Notes under the pieces: generated by a model
Told to the model about the DNA's origin: nothing
Seen by the model: only the letters and a program-made list of their open reading frames with translations
The model's database searches: none
Shown: piece by piece, positions 45,357-56,440 of the stretch
Layout: each line of letters opens with the position of its first letter
Numbering within the stretch: position 1 is the stretch's first letter
Assembly: GCA_028554755.1 (NCBI GenBank)
Contig: JAPTOF010000024.1
Coordinates: forward strand, 7,303,001 to 7,367,000
Direction: 5' to 3'
Length of the DNA stretch: 64,000 nt
From: Cordia subcordata
Taxonomy: Eukaryota; Streptophyta; Magnoliopsida; Boraginales; Cordiaceae
Position numbers and translations under genes: made by a program

Positions 45357-46324
45357 TAAACCATCAAAATCTCATAGAGAAGTAGTACTCAATCAACCCA
45401 TAATACAAGCTTCAATCACCCATAAAAGATCTATTCTAATATAGAGAAAACTAAGTACAAAAAGAGAAAGATGAACCTCCTTTTCATGCTTAGCTTTGCT
45501 CTTGAAATCCTTGTCATGATCTTGCAATTACAGTGTTAAAAACCTAATTACAAGCTTGGATCTTGATGTATTTTTGTGTGGTTTAGTGTGTGAGAGGTGG
45601 TTTTAGGTGGATTTTGGGTTTAGGGAAATGGGTGTGTGAAATAATAGATGTTATCTCTCAAAAGTGGCTGAAAAATGGCTTAAATAGAGCTGTTAATGCG
45701 TCCAACTGAGGGCCCAGCCAGTCAATCGGCATTGGGGCCAAGTCATCTGGCCAAAATTGGCCCAGGTTTTGATCTGGCCGATCGATCGACTAGGTCAACC
45801 GGCCTTGACAAAAGCTCAACTTGTCTTCATGGTAAAATGTTCATATCTTGCTCATTTTGGCTCCAATTCGTGCACCATTTTTCTATGGCTTCATATCACC
45901 GTGGGTGATGTCCTAGGCTATCTTTTGCACCCTAAAACATGTCCAAAATTTTTCCATGTCCTGTTTGGTTGCAAGCACTGAATTTAGCTCCCGTTGCACT
46001 CTGTTTTGCCTCGGTCTCTCCTTTCTTCGCCCGGCCACTTACAAATGCATTTTTCTTCATTCCTTTGTGTCCAAAAAACCCTTGGCTTTGTTTCACAAAC
46101 CAAGCACTCTCAATCAAGCTCCAATTATCTCTCTAGATCATACCTAAAACAAGCAACAAACGTGCATTAGTGTAGCATTTAAGTCCTAACTTCAACTATG
46201 AACATGTAAACCCTAATATGTACATGTATTACCTAAATGATATTTTAATACACCAAATGAAACACAAAACACCTCAAAACAAGAATAAACATGCAATACA
46301 TAAACACATAAAACGAACACATCG
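44278..46324 (-). mobile_element. Element J: solo LTR of the E/F type, minus strand
   Basis: On the minus strand it starts (C/T)GATGTGTTCG at 46324 and ends GAAGCATCA at 44278. Flanks GCAAG (44273-44277) and GTAAG (46325-46329) match 4 of 5. The first base pair of the LTR has mutated (CG instead of CA on the plus strand). It contains a 30-bp AT repeat (45323-45352), U3 motifs GATCGATCGAC and GGTCAACCGG at 45776-45806 and hairpins at 44830-44849 and 44892-44911 in which one inner pair is broken. Length 2047 bp. Confidence 0.88.
45323..45352. repeat. AT dinucleotide microsatellite in LTR J
   Basis: Fifteen AT units. Related LTRs have only a short ATATAT at this place, so the tract expanded after insertion. 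Confidence 0.85.
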
Positions 46325-46846
46325 GTAAGTGTTCTGACGAGGTTGCAACAACGACTTAGGAAAGAGCCGTAAATGGGAAAGAACCTTCTGACGGTTGGAC
46401 ACGGCAAAGGTGGTGAGCGAGAGAAGGCAAGTATGCATAGAGGCAAAGATGTAAAATCTAGAAAGGACTACTGTGTTATGAAGGCTTTCTTCTTTTTCTA
46501 GTTTGGTCACGGCTTGAAAAAGAGACCTATACAAATACGCAAGGATGAAGGGGCCAAGAGCCACGGGTGGGTCTTGAATCAGAGCTTGCACCAGAGGAAT
46601 GAATTGCTTAACAATTCTTATAGAGGGAGAACAAAAAAGATATTTATTTAGCTAGAAAAGTATAAAAGCTAGATGTTCAATGTCAGAAATAGGTTTATCA
46701 CTTGTTCTAGCATATGCTTGGATAAAAGTAATATAGTTACGCGTGTTTTCGTTCAAGGAGAGGCCATGGTTGTTATCTTTAACACAGGTATCACAAAAAG
46801 AAATCTTGCCATGGGGTTGTAAGCCGAGGAGAGTAGTGAGATCTAA
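46325..46846 (-). pseudogene. Antisense ORF of element A, N-terminal part: plant mobile domain
   Basis: On the minus strand two frames separated by a TAG near 46650 read 'LTTLLGLQPHGKI', 'DIEHLAFILF', 'KYLFCSPSIRIVKQFIPLVQ' and 'VALGPFILAYLYRSLF'. This is the layout of the aminotransferase-like plant mobile domain (PMD): an LLGL-P-G box, then H-x-x-F, then A-L-G-P-x-x-L-A-x-L-Y-R. PMD proteins occur in host genes (MAIN/MAIL family) and in plant transposons; a role in element silencing or control has been suggested for the family. Here it is a decayed passenger on the strand opposite pol. The apparent start codon at 46867 lies in LTR K, so the true N-terminus is missing. Confidence 0.72.
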
Positions 46847-47064
46847 TGATGTGCCTTGAAGGTGCAAGCCCTAAAAAGTCCCGCAAGCATACAGACCATG
46901 CAATAGAGTGAGTACTATTGCAGGTGTCAAAACATAGGGAGGCATGAAATGTGGAAGAATACTATGCTAGTGTGTAATAGAAGAAGCCAAAAGAGGAACC
47001 TAAGCTAAGCAATTTTTTTGTACTTTTGGACTTTTGGGAACTAAAGGGAAAATAAAAAGGACTA

Positions 47065-49024
47065 TGATATGCTATTCATGAGCACAAGCCTAAATAGCCT
47101 GTAAGTGCATGGGTCATGTGTAGTACGGTGTGTGCAAGTACGGGATCAAATCTACGGGGAGACCTAATGTGTAAGGTGTCTTAAGCTATGTGCGTCTTAA
47201 AAGATGAAGTGTTAGGTCCTTAAACTAAGATATTTTTGGGTTTTTGAATTCAGGGGAGCTCGGGAAACATAAACCTAAGTTAAAACAAGAAAATAAAAAA
47301 TGGTGTTTGAGTGTGAGTGACAGAAGAATCAAGAAATCTAAGGGAGTCAAACATCTGGAAATGGGACTAGGGTGATTACGTTTTGCTTATAGGTGATTAC
47401 TATGCCTTGCTAATGTTGCTTGATGGATTAAACTTGGTTGCTCTTGTCTAGTCTCCTAATTAACCTCCTAATTACACCCTAAGCCTTAATATAGGTCCAT
47501 CCCTAAGTGGCAAAGCTTAGAAGTATGGTGTGGTCTTTATGACTTAGGAATTAGGGCTAGCTAATAGGATTCTAGGTGATTTGGATCGATATAACCCCAG
47601 CACATAGTCCGCTAATTAGTTCCCCAATCTAACCCTAGGACTCGGTACGAGTCCCTCACCAAGCTTCGGCCCACTTAAAGCTATGGCATGATCCTTATGA
47701 GCCTAGGGTGTTAGGGTGGACTAACTAGTCTTCCTAAGTGAACTACGATCAACTAAACCTATTCAGACACCTATTGGCTAGATTTAAATCTAAAGAGGAC
47801 TCGACCTAGGCTAGTTATTACTTATGCACCATTGATCGCATCACAATAGTGGAAATTGACATTTAAGTGCAAAGCAAACACATATAGGGTATGACATTTG
47901 AGAATAATCTAGTATTTTCTACTACTAAACATACAAACATGCTTAAATTACACCACTTTAAGCAATAGCACCCAACATGTATGCAATAGAACCTATTTAT
48001 GCTATTAAGTATGCAAACATACACAAGATATGTATATAGGCATATCCACTTCATGTAATCACCACACAAACACATAGACATGATAGTACAATGATTTAGA
48101 AATGGTTAATAGGAAATAGACTTCAATATGCATATGCAATATCATTAAGGCATTACAATAAATACATAAACATGTATGTAAAATGGCCACAAAGCATATA
48201 TATATTCAAATTCATCAAGTACCCATAACAATAATATAATAATCATCCATAATACAAGAGTAAATCACCATACATAGCTCTAATCATACATAAATTAACT
48301 TGGGATAAAAGAGAGATACCCTCCTATCCAAAGCCATTCTTTACAATCCAAGAGCTATGCCCAATCTTTGTGTTTGATCCTCTTAGAGGCTTGATTCCAA
48401 AGTGTTTTTGTGTTTAGAAGAGTGTGTGTGAGGTGGGCTTAGATGGATCTAGGGTTTAGGGAAATGGGTGTGTGAAAAAGTGGGTGTTCTCTCTAAAAAA
48501 TTGTTGAAAAAATGCTTAAATAGAGTTGAAATCATGCAGGGCCAGAGAACTAGCTGGGAGACGCATGTTGGGGCTTGGTCGGTCATCCTAATGTGCTTGT
48601 TCTCTGATTTGGACAGGGGCCTAGGCTAGTTGACCGGCCTAGGGTTGAGGTCAACCGGCTCCTGCTTCTTCGTGGCTCAATTTTGCTCCTTGTGAGCTAG
48701 TTTCTTCTCGGGTGCTCCGATCTTCGTCCGACCACTTCCAAATGCACTTTTCTCCATTCCTTTATTTCTGAAACACCTTTGGCTTTGATCCAAATCCCAA
48801 TTTCCATCAATCAAGCTCAAATCATCTCTCCAAATCTCACCTAAAGCAAGTAATAAAAATGCATTAGTGTAGTATTTATGTTCTAACTTCAACTATGAAT
48901 ATGTAAGCCCTAATATGCACAAGTATGACGTAAATGCTATATTAATACACCAAATGAATCACAAAACACCTCAAAAAAAAGAATAAGAATGGAAAGAATA
49001 AATACACACAAAACTAACACGTTA
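47065..49024 (-). repeat. 3' LTR of element L
   Basis: On the minus strand it begins TAACGTGTTAG (first G mutated to A) and ends GCATATCA. Related to LTRs of F and E, with GTTGACCGGCC-type motifs at 48590-48665. Length 1960 bp. The open frame 47863-48081 (minus) is in LTR sequence and is not a gene. Confidence 0.82.
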
Positions 49025-49466
49025 ACATCCTCAAAGCTTCTCCTTGCTTGTCCCCTAAGCAAGCCCAAACATAAGTCTATCTCAATGTTGGTAAAAAAAA
49101 GGTTGCCTAAAAGATTGATTTGCTATCATTGTGAGTTTAAGGAGTATGGAAGGGTGTTGAGGGATTTCTAAGCCTTTTCAGATCCTTCCCTTACTTACAA
49201 GGGGTCTTGTACCTCCAGGAAATTCCCAAGTAGCCTTAACCTCCAGAAGCCTGGGATTCTAATGCACGCACATGGGATGTTGATACTTCATGCCCTCTTA
49301 ACTAACACAGCCTCCCCAACATAGACATTGCCTCAGAGATAGAAGGAGAAAGAAGAATGTATAATCACAATGGCTCACAAAACATGAGACATCTTTATTC
49401 ACAGCACATCAACAGAACGAAACGATAACTTGTGTTAAGTCGACATTATGCTAAGTCGACATTCGT

Positions 49467-49664
49467 CTCTCCAAATCTCACCTAAAGCAAGCAATAAATG
49501 TGCATTAGTGTAGCATTTAAGTTGTAACTTTAACTATGAACGTGTAAACCCTAATATACACAAGTATGACCTAAATGCTATACTAATACACCAAATGAAG
49601 CACAAAACACCTCAAAACAAGAATGAGGATGTAAAACATAAATACACACAAAACTCACATATCA
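49467..49664 (-). repeat. 5' LTR remnant of element L
   Basis: It matches 48819-49020, the U3 start of the other LTR, and ends ACATATCA on the plus strand. Truncated on its left side by the internal deletion. Confidence 0.82.
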
Positions 49665-49807
49665 GATTATACTATGAATGCAAGAAAGGAAAAATTGGAA
49701 TTGAGCTAACCTAAGGGAGATTGGACTAACGGGAAGTTAATAAGGTGACCTACACTTGTAAATGGGTGACTTTCTACCTCTTTGCCATGGGATTCTGGGA
49801 TTGGCTT

Positions 49808-51249
49808 TGTTAGGATTAGTATGCCCTAAAGCTCACTTGTATATAACGTTTTGGATGTTAAACAATGTATAATCATCTTGTTAAATGGAATTATGAGTTT
49901 CTTACGTATTATCTCTGGTATGTTTTATTGATGTATGTATAACGGTCCCTTGACTTGAACTAATGACTGGAGTGCACAGTGAGGCTGGACGCACAGTAGG
50001 TCCAAGTCTAGATTTAGTCATGTCATAAATTGAGTCTATAACCGAATGGTAATGTTGGGCACTCTACCAGAATAAGGTTATATTGAGCAAGTCTCCTCAA
50101 TGAGGGTGATCTACCTAGGTTATTGAAGGACTTTTCAAATTTGTCTTGATAGTACGTGTATCACGTATTAGACAAGACCATTGTGAGTATGTTTTCTAGA
50201 TGCATACTATCAAAGAAAGAAAACAAGATACTCAGTACTGCTAAATGATCATTGATCTTAATCTTGAGCATATATGGATGAACTAATGAAGTTAGGGTTT
50301 GGTATTTTGATTCACTTTAGGTGTGATCTTACTTTATTAGAATCAACAGCCTCGTGTGTTGAGTGCCAAGTTCTAATTAATTAGGACATGTAAATGCAAT
50401 ATGGAATCTGTGTGCCCCCTTTTGGGATTGTCCAAATTTATTATCTGAATCTAGATCTAGTGATACTACCTTTATAGGTGTATCGGTCATATGGCTTGAG
50501 GGTCGCCCCCGAGAAAAAGAGATTCCATGACCAAAGATGGTTGGCAATAGGACAAGAGACCGAAAAGAAAAGATACAGCTAAGGAGGTAATAGTACATAG
50601 GCCAAAGGACTGGCCTTAGTTGTGGGTATACATAAAGGGGCATTATGATCAGTTATTTAGTAGGTCAAAGACAAAGTTCACATTCTTTTGTGATAAGCTT
50701 TCGGGTAATAGCAATTATTCTTGGAGTGCAACTTTGATCTTATGGTGGAATAGATCAGAGTTAAAAATAATTATTATTACGTCACCTAGATCGGGCAAGG
50801 ACATTTTTTATTATTTTTTGGAAGCCAAGTTTAATTGTGTCTTCTTGGTTTCTTCCCTAGTTGAAAAAGTCCATACTATGGTAGTAGCCTTATTGGGCCA
50901 AAGCTTGGAATTGGGTTTGGGCTTTCTTTAGATTATAGGATAACCTAATTGAGCTTGGATGGTTTCTTATTGGGCTTGGGCCTCCACATGGATTATGGAC
51001 TATGTGTTGGGCTTAGATTGTGGGGTTGGCCCAATCTTCCAAGACATGTGCTAGAAAGTTACTACAAGAAAAATTCAAATTGTACAAGTAACTTCCATGA
51101 CATGTGGCAAACATTTACTACTAGGAAAAGGTTTCCCACATGGAAAGTTTACAGGGTTTAAGTGCCAAACTTTTCATATAAATAGGCAAGACCTTAAACC
51201 ATTTCGAGCATCAAAAAGTTTTGTAGTTGATCTCTTCCATTTAAAAGAA
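49808..51249 (+). repeat. 5' LTR of element M (part shared with the 3' LTR)
   Basis: It starts TGTTAGGATTAGTATGCCC and is very similar to 58395-59844. A TATA box TATAAATA is at 51177-51184. Similarity to the 3' LTR ends at about 51249, some 65 bp after the TATA box. What follows does not match the remaining 420 bp of the 3' LTR, so the true end of the 5' LTR cannot be placed. Confidence 0.85.
51177..51184 (+). promoter_or_regulatory. TATA box of the element M 5' LTR
   Basis: TATAAATA, followed by GGCAAG; the 3' LTR has TATAAAT at 59778-59784 in the same context. Transcription would start roughly 30 bp later. Confidence 0.6.
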
Positions 51250-52599
51250 ACATAGGATGTTTTGATATCCTTATAATGTTTCTTTTATGATTGTAAGCTT
51301 GTATTAGCAATAGAAAAATATATTATTATTGTAATTTTTAAAGACCAAGGAGAGAAGCAAGGAAAAATAGCATACAGGAGCAAATATGTCTCAGCCGGTC
51401 GAGCTCGCTGATCGATTGGCTCTGGTAGAAATTGCAACAAAGATTCTTGTTTTGTGTTTTTGGATTGAAGATTGCAGGGAGCCATCAAAGAGGGATTCTA
51501 ATATATTTTGGTGGATGTTTATAATGCATTGATATATGTTTTAACATATTTTCATCAGCATAAACATGATTACCACCTAGAAATATGTCCACTCATTAGG
51601 TTTCTAAAATTGGCCAATCCTATGTGTTAATTTCTGAGAGATAGTTAAGTTCATTTAAATGAGATTGGCTTAGACAAGATAATTGTAAGCAATTATGTCT
51701 AAAGATGCCATGCAATCTCATGACAAAAATGAAAAACTTAACTTGAGATTTATAATATAACAACCTAAGGGTCCATACACCCAAATTTAGGTAAATAATC
51801 TATTATGGTATTGCAATGTTTTAGTAATACAAAAGGGATTCGCAAAAACCAAAGTGTTTCACAAATCTAAAGTGTGTTTAGATCTAAAACAAAAAGCAAG
51901 AATACAAAAAAAAAAGAGAAAACCCTTGTGTTAAAATATTGAATAGGAGAAGGGACTGGAAATACCCATGGCTTTCCATGTCCGATTCACGCTAATGGTA
52001 AATGTCACTAACTTCCCCATCGAAAGGTGACACTTTATCAAGATTTAGCAAGGTGAATTTAAAATGTTTATTCAAAAGGGTGTTAGTGAGTTTGGCCATC
52101 CTATCGGTGGAATTCTTCATTAAAGTTTGCCTCACACAACATTGATTAAAGTCACTAACCCATCAAAGGGCTTAAATCAAGAATGTTATGGCGAATGAAC
52201 ATAAGGAGTGGGTATACACTCAAATTAAATGGTAGGTTCAGCTATCCTATTGGTAGAGTTCGCTATCGGATTTAAGAAGCCAAACGAAATAGTGATTGAA
52301 TTGTTTAATTGGAACATATCCAGATAATTGTCAATTCAAATAAACGGTGGTGCTTAACTTAACATTTATAAATTCAGCCATCCCATCGGTGGAGTTCTTG
52401 TGAGACGTTGAGACATTGTTACATCGAGTAGTTTAAGGGTTAATCTACTCAAAGACAAATGATGTAAAAGTACTTGTATGTTTTATTTCCAAAGATAACA
52501 TACATATCATACATGCATCAATTCCATACTCATAAAATAATTATAATTATATTGTTGTATATCCAAAAAAATTTCTTCGTTCAGTCCACTAGCTATAAT
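51250..52599 (+). other. Leader of element M, with imperfect repeats
   Basis: There is no ORF and no clear primer site. Three copies of a GCCATCCTATCGGTGGARTT-like motif lie at 52095-52118, 52239-52263 and 52375-52400, about 140 bp apart; a weaker fourth may be at 52007-52035. Near 51394-51422 stands GCCGGTCGAGCTCGCTGATC, resembling the palindromic U3 motif of the Athila-type LTRs. The origin of 51250-52000 is unclear; it may include foreign sequence. Confidence 0.5.
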
Positions 52600-53398
52600 T
52601 GTCAAAAAGCACGAGCTCATTGGACTGAATTTTGTGGACTGGGAATGAAACTTGGACATAGTACTCACTGCATAAGAGTACAAGTATGTCCTAACAATTC
52701 CTTGTCCTGTTGTGAGGACAAACTCTTCTGAATCCCAAAAAGATGCTAAGGCAAAATGGCAGAAGGCCAATAGTATGGCCTAGTGCTATATAATGGCTTC
52801 TATATCAGATATTTTGCAGAGTAAGCATCATCATATGGAAACTGTAAAAGAAATCATGATCTCACTTTCTCATATGTTTACCGATAAGAGTAGGCCCGTA
52901 AGGCGAGGTTCCCTAAGAGAAATTATGAATCAAAGGATGGCAGAAGGGGCATCTGTCAGGGAGCATATGCTAAAAAAGATGGATTACTTCAATACTACCA
53001 AGATCCTAGGGGCAAACATAGATGAACAGTCAAAGATAGACATGATTTTGGAGACTTTACCACTGTCCCAGTTCAAGCTTAATTATAATATGGGCAAGAT
53101 GAACATGGATATGATAGAATTAATGAAAGAGCTAATAGCTACAGAAGCCATAATGAAAAATAAGGGTCATGTAAACATAGTTCAAGCATCCACTTCTGGA
53201 CTTAACCCGAAAGGGAAAAGTTTCAAAGGAAAGGGGAAGCAAAAATGTGGTCGAGGGAAAAATAAGAAAAATGGAGAATAGCCCAAAAAATTAACAGGTG
53301 AAAAGCCCAAGGGAAAATGCTTTAAGTGTCGCCAGAAAGGGCACTGGAAATGGGATTGTTCGAAGTACCTGGCGCGAGGCCAAATAAGTATACCTTAT
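52600..53398 (+). pseudogene. gag: gag of element M (copia type)
   Basis: Open frame 52793-53281 is the gag core ('MASISDILQSKHHHMETVKE', 'MDYFNTTKILG', 'IDMILETLPLSQFKLNYNMG'), typical of copia gag (UBN2 type). Similarity extends upstream through a TAG at 52781-52783 ('AKAKWQKANSMA'). A stop at 53279-53281 is followed by the zinc knuckle CX2CX4HX4C ('CFKCRQKGHWKWDC') at 53319-53360. Gag forms the particle and the knuckle binds RNA. Confidence 0.87.
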
Positions 53399-53708
53399 TT
53401 GTTCTACATTGAAACCTATTTAGTGGTTGATTCTACTGATTCTTGGATTGTAGACTCTGGAGCCATTAACCCTATCTACAATTCTTCGCATTGGTTTCAG
53501 AAAATAAAGGAACTAGCTAAAGGGGAATTTGCTCTGAGGATGGGCAACGGAGAAAAAGTATGGGCTGCTGTAGTAGGAGGAATGTGCTTAAATTTTTCAT
53601 GTAATAGGAGGTTATTTTTAAACAATGTTTATTATGTTTTGGACGTACGTACGTAAAAACCTTATCTTTATTTTGCAATTAATATTAGATGGTTTTTGCA
53701 TTAATTTC
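53399..53708 (+). pseudogene. Protease of element M
   Basis: Frame 53399-53656 reads 'DSWIVDSGAINPI', the retropepsin active site D-S-G-A, then 'NGEKVWAAVVGG' and 'NNVYYVLDV', as in copia proteases. A TAA ends the frame at 53656, and solo LTR N interrupts at 53708. The continuation is at 55588. Confidence 0.85.
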
Positions 53709-54017
53709 TGATGTGTTGTGATTTTGTGTGTGTTTGCATTGTCATTTACCTATATTTTAGAGGTGTTGAGTGCTCATAATGATGCATTAGTGTATTGCGT
53801 TTGATAAGAATTGGCTTAAGCATAAACAAATGTACATATCGAGTTTAAGAGACAAATTGCTACACTAATTGCTTATTTTCAATGATTTAGGTGAACTTTG
53901 GGTTAAGATCAAGATTGGACGATGAAAGGTGATGAAGATGGGAAATGCACGGGTCTAAGAGAGAAGACCAGAGGCCGAAAAGACAAAGAATGGAGGAAGA
54001 AAGTCAGTCGGATGACC

Positions 54018-54195
54018 AAGGAAAAAGAGCCGGTCAACCGGCCACTCCAGAGAGGTGCCAAAAACAGCCGGACGACTACCCTTCTAGAGCCGGTCGACCG
54101 GCTAGGCCGACCGACCACTCCAGAGAGCATCATTAAAAAGCCGGTCGAGCTAGGTCCAGAGGCCGGTCGACCAATATGCTGAGAACATATAAATA
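54018..54195 (+). promoter_or_regulatory. U3 palindrome array and TATA box of LTR N
   Basis: Repeated GCCGGTCRACCGG motifs, one inside a perfect 16-bp palindrome at 54088-54103, then TATAAATA at 54188-54195. Matches the array of LTR I. Confidence 0.6.
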
Positions 54196-54963
54196 GGGCC
54201 CGATTCTGCAGAAAAGGAGGAGGACTTTTTGATAGATTAACACACACTTCACACCTAAAATTCTCACACGCTTAACCCTAGATCCCACCCACTTCACACA
54301 CACTTTTCACACATTTCTCACTAAGAACCAAGCTTGATTTGAAGGGTTCAAACATTTTGGAATCAAGTTTGCTCAAAAGCTTTGTACAAGATTAGCTAGG
54401 ATGAAAGGGAAGCTTCATTATCTCTCTTTTATTCTATTTCCAATTAAGATTGAGTAGACTTGTGTAGGGTGATTTAACTTATGTAATGGGTTAACTATAT
54501 ACTCTTATGATATGGGATATGATGGCTGTATATATATACATGTTTCGAATTGTCTTGTTCAAATGGGTATTTTCTCATTCATGTCTAAGTGTTTGATAAA
54601 ATGCCTAGATGAGTAACATGTGTATAAATTGAAGTTTGTTTGTTACTAAACACATCTAATCCATGTTATAATCATGTCTATGTGCTTATATGTGGATGTT
54701 ATGAAGTGGGTAATGTTTTTATTCATGTCTATATGTATATTTGCATGCTTAGTAACAAGCATAACTTTAATAACGCATACGTGTTGGTTGTTCATTATTT
54801 CTAATGGTGTGAACTGAACATGATGATGTTTGGTAGTTGAATAGGTTCCATTATTCACGCACACCTTGGCCTTGAACATGTATGAATGCATTAGCAAGTC
54901 AAATCCTGCTGTAGTGACCTTAGAATGACGAAGTATAACTTAGGGCTAGTCTAGGCCGAGTCT

Positions 54964-54990
54964 CCTTTGGCTTTAAATCCAGCCAATAGG
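54964..54990 (+). promoter_or_regulatory. Bulged hairpin in the LTR leader (copy in N)
   Basis: CCT-TTGGCT pairs with AGCCAA-T-AGG around TTAAATCC: nine pairs and one unpaired T. This is the reference form used in the findings. Confidence 0.65.
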
Positions 54991-55587
54991 TTTCCGGATA
55001 GGTTTAGTCGACCTTAGCAACACTAGGTCTTGGCTTTAAATCCAACCAAAGGTTTAGGTACTAAGGTAGGCTCATTCTAAGCCACCTAGGAAGTTAGTTA
55101 GTCACTCTTGAGGCCCTAGGTCATAAGGACCACGCCGTAGCTCTAGGAGGCGCCGCCTAGGGACGAACCCGCACCGAGTCCTAGGGGGAAATTAGGACAC
55201 TAACTAGCAACCTAGTTAAGAGCACTTATGATAGTTAGCCATCATCCCTTAATCCCATAGCATTTGAGTATAGAATTACCCATTCATAAGTCGAAGTCAC
55301 CCTAACCCCTTCTCAAGTGTTAGTTCTCTCTTGATCAACTTGTGTTCCCATTTTTTATATTCATAGTTTAGTTTTATTTCCTTTACCTAGAGCTCCCGAT
55401 AATCCAAAACCCTAAAAATATGTCTAGTTTAGATCTTTCTTTTTGGCACTTTCTAGAACACCAAGCATAGAATTCACTCACATTATTCACGCCTCCCTGT
55501 GGTTCGACACCCGCACTTGTATACATTATATCGCACGATCCGTACGCTTGCGGGTCTTTTAGAGCTTGTTCTCGAAAGACGACACCA

Positions 55588-56440
55588 ATTTCCATTCTGG
55601 TATTGATATCAGTAGAGATGGAAATATTATCTGTCCCATTAGCATGCATGATAACTTGTTCTATATGAAACCGATTACAAATTCACTGCATAATATAGAA
55701 CAAACTAATTCTCAGAAAAGAAAGGTTTCTTCGGCCAATGATACTTATCTTTGGCACCTACGCTTAGGACATATTAGTCTAAAGTGAATTTGGAGATTAG
55801 TCGAGGATAGGTATCTTAGCTCATTAGATCCCGAAGATCCACCGCCGTGTAAATCTTGCCTTAAAGGAAAGATGACCAAACGGTCATTTTCTTCTCAAAG
55901 AGAAAGGGCCAAAGAAGTAATGGAATTGGTTCATACTGATATGTGTAGTCCTAAGAGCAAACCAGCACGAGGAGGTTATGAGTATTTCATTACTTTTACT
56001 GATGATCACTCTAGGTATGGATATGTATATCTAATGCGATGCAAGTCTGAATCCTTTGAGAAATTCGAAGAGTTCAAGGCTGAAGTGGAGCGGAAATTAG
56101 CTAAACGTATCAAGCCCTTCGGTCTGATCGAGGTGGTGAATACCTCTCGGGTGAGTTCAGAGACTATCTTACATAAGAAAGGATTGTGTCTCAATTGACT
56201 ACACCAGGGACTCCCCAGTAAAATGGTGTAGCAGAGAGAAGAAATCGCACCCTATTAGATATGGTTAGGTCAATGATAAGTCATGCATCATTACCTTTAT
56301 CTTTTTGGGGGTATGCCCTTGAGACAGCAGCATACATCTTGAACTTGGTACCATCTAAATCAGTACCTAGGATGCGACAAGAAATGTGGACCAGGCATAA
56401 GCCTAGTTTTAATCATTTCCACATTTAGGGTTGTCCAGGT
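55588..56440 (+). pseudogene. Integrase of element M
   Basis: The GAG-pre-integrase segment is at 55730-55790 ('DTYLWHLRLGHISLK') with a stop at 55785-55787, then the CX2C part ('CKSCLKGKMTKRSF'). The core has the first Asp in 'LVHTDMC' (open frame 55872-56198), the second in 'RSDRGGEYL' after a frameshift near 56120, and Glu in 'AERRNRTLL' near 56230, with a stop in place of the Gln before it. The enzyme would insert M cDNA. All three acidic residues survive despite the broken frame. Confidence 0.87.

Larger units (their letters stand above)
1..46846 (+). mobile_element. Element A: decayed Tat-lineage Ty3/gypsy retrotransposon, in five pieces
   Basis: This is the outermost layer of the nest. 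It survives as 1-2325, 4205-7150, 22085-25877, 42837-44277 and 46325-46846, with elements B, C, E, J and K between the pieces. Sense-strand order is gag, protease, reverse transcriptase, RNase H, a second archaeal-type RNase H, then integrase; a long antisense ORF follows. The dual RNase H and an antisense ORF between pol and the 3' LTR are known traits of the Tat lineage (Grande/Retand/Ogre relatives), so I assign it there by family knowledge. Its 5' LTR must lie left of the window. Its 3' LTR is not seen, because K interrupts it and the sequence after K is a MULE. All coding parts carry stops and frameshifts. Confidence 0.85.
47065..49664 (-). mobile_element. Element L: internally deleted Athila-type element
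   Basis: The 3' LTR (minus) is 47065-49024, an internal remnant with hairpin and purine tract is 49025-49466, and only ~198 bp of the 5' LTR remains at 49467-49664. Flanks GACTA (47060-47064) and GATTA (49665-49669) match 4 of 5. The remnant resembles the 3' end of F (39590-39873). Everything from within the 5' LTR through the coding part was deleted. No coding capacity remains. Confidence 0.85.
53709..55587 (+). mobile_element. Element N: solo LTR, Athila-type family 1, inside M
   Basis: It starts TGATGTGTTGTG and ends GACGACACCA, with a perfect TSD ATTTC (53704-53708 and 55588-55592). Copia coding sequence continues on the far side. It has an AGCCGGTCGACCGGCT palindrome at 54088-54103, a TATA box at 54188-54195, the bulged hairpin at 54964-54990 and a second at 55030-55049. 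Length 1879 bp. One of the youngest insertions judging by nesting. Confidence 0.93.

Noticed and set aside
1..46846. Intact host protein genes between the elements
   Set aside because: Every stretch longer than 300 bases could be assigned to an element or its remnant; no unassigned open frame shows a host domain.
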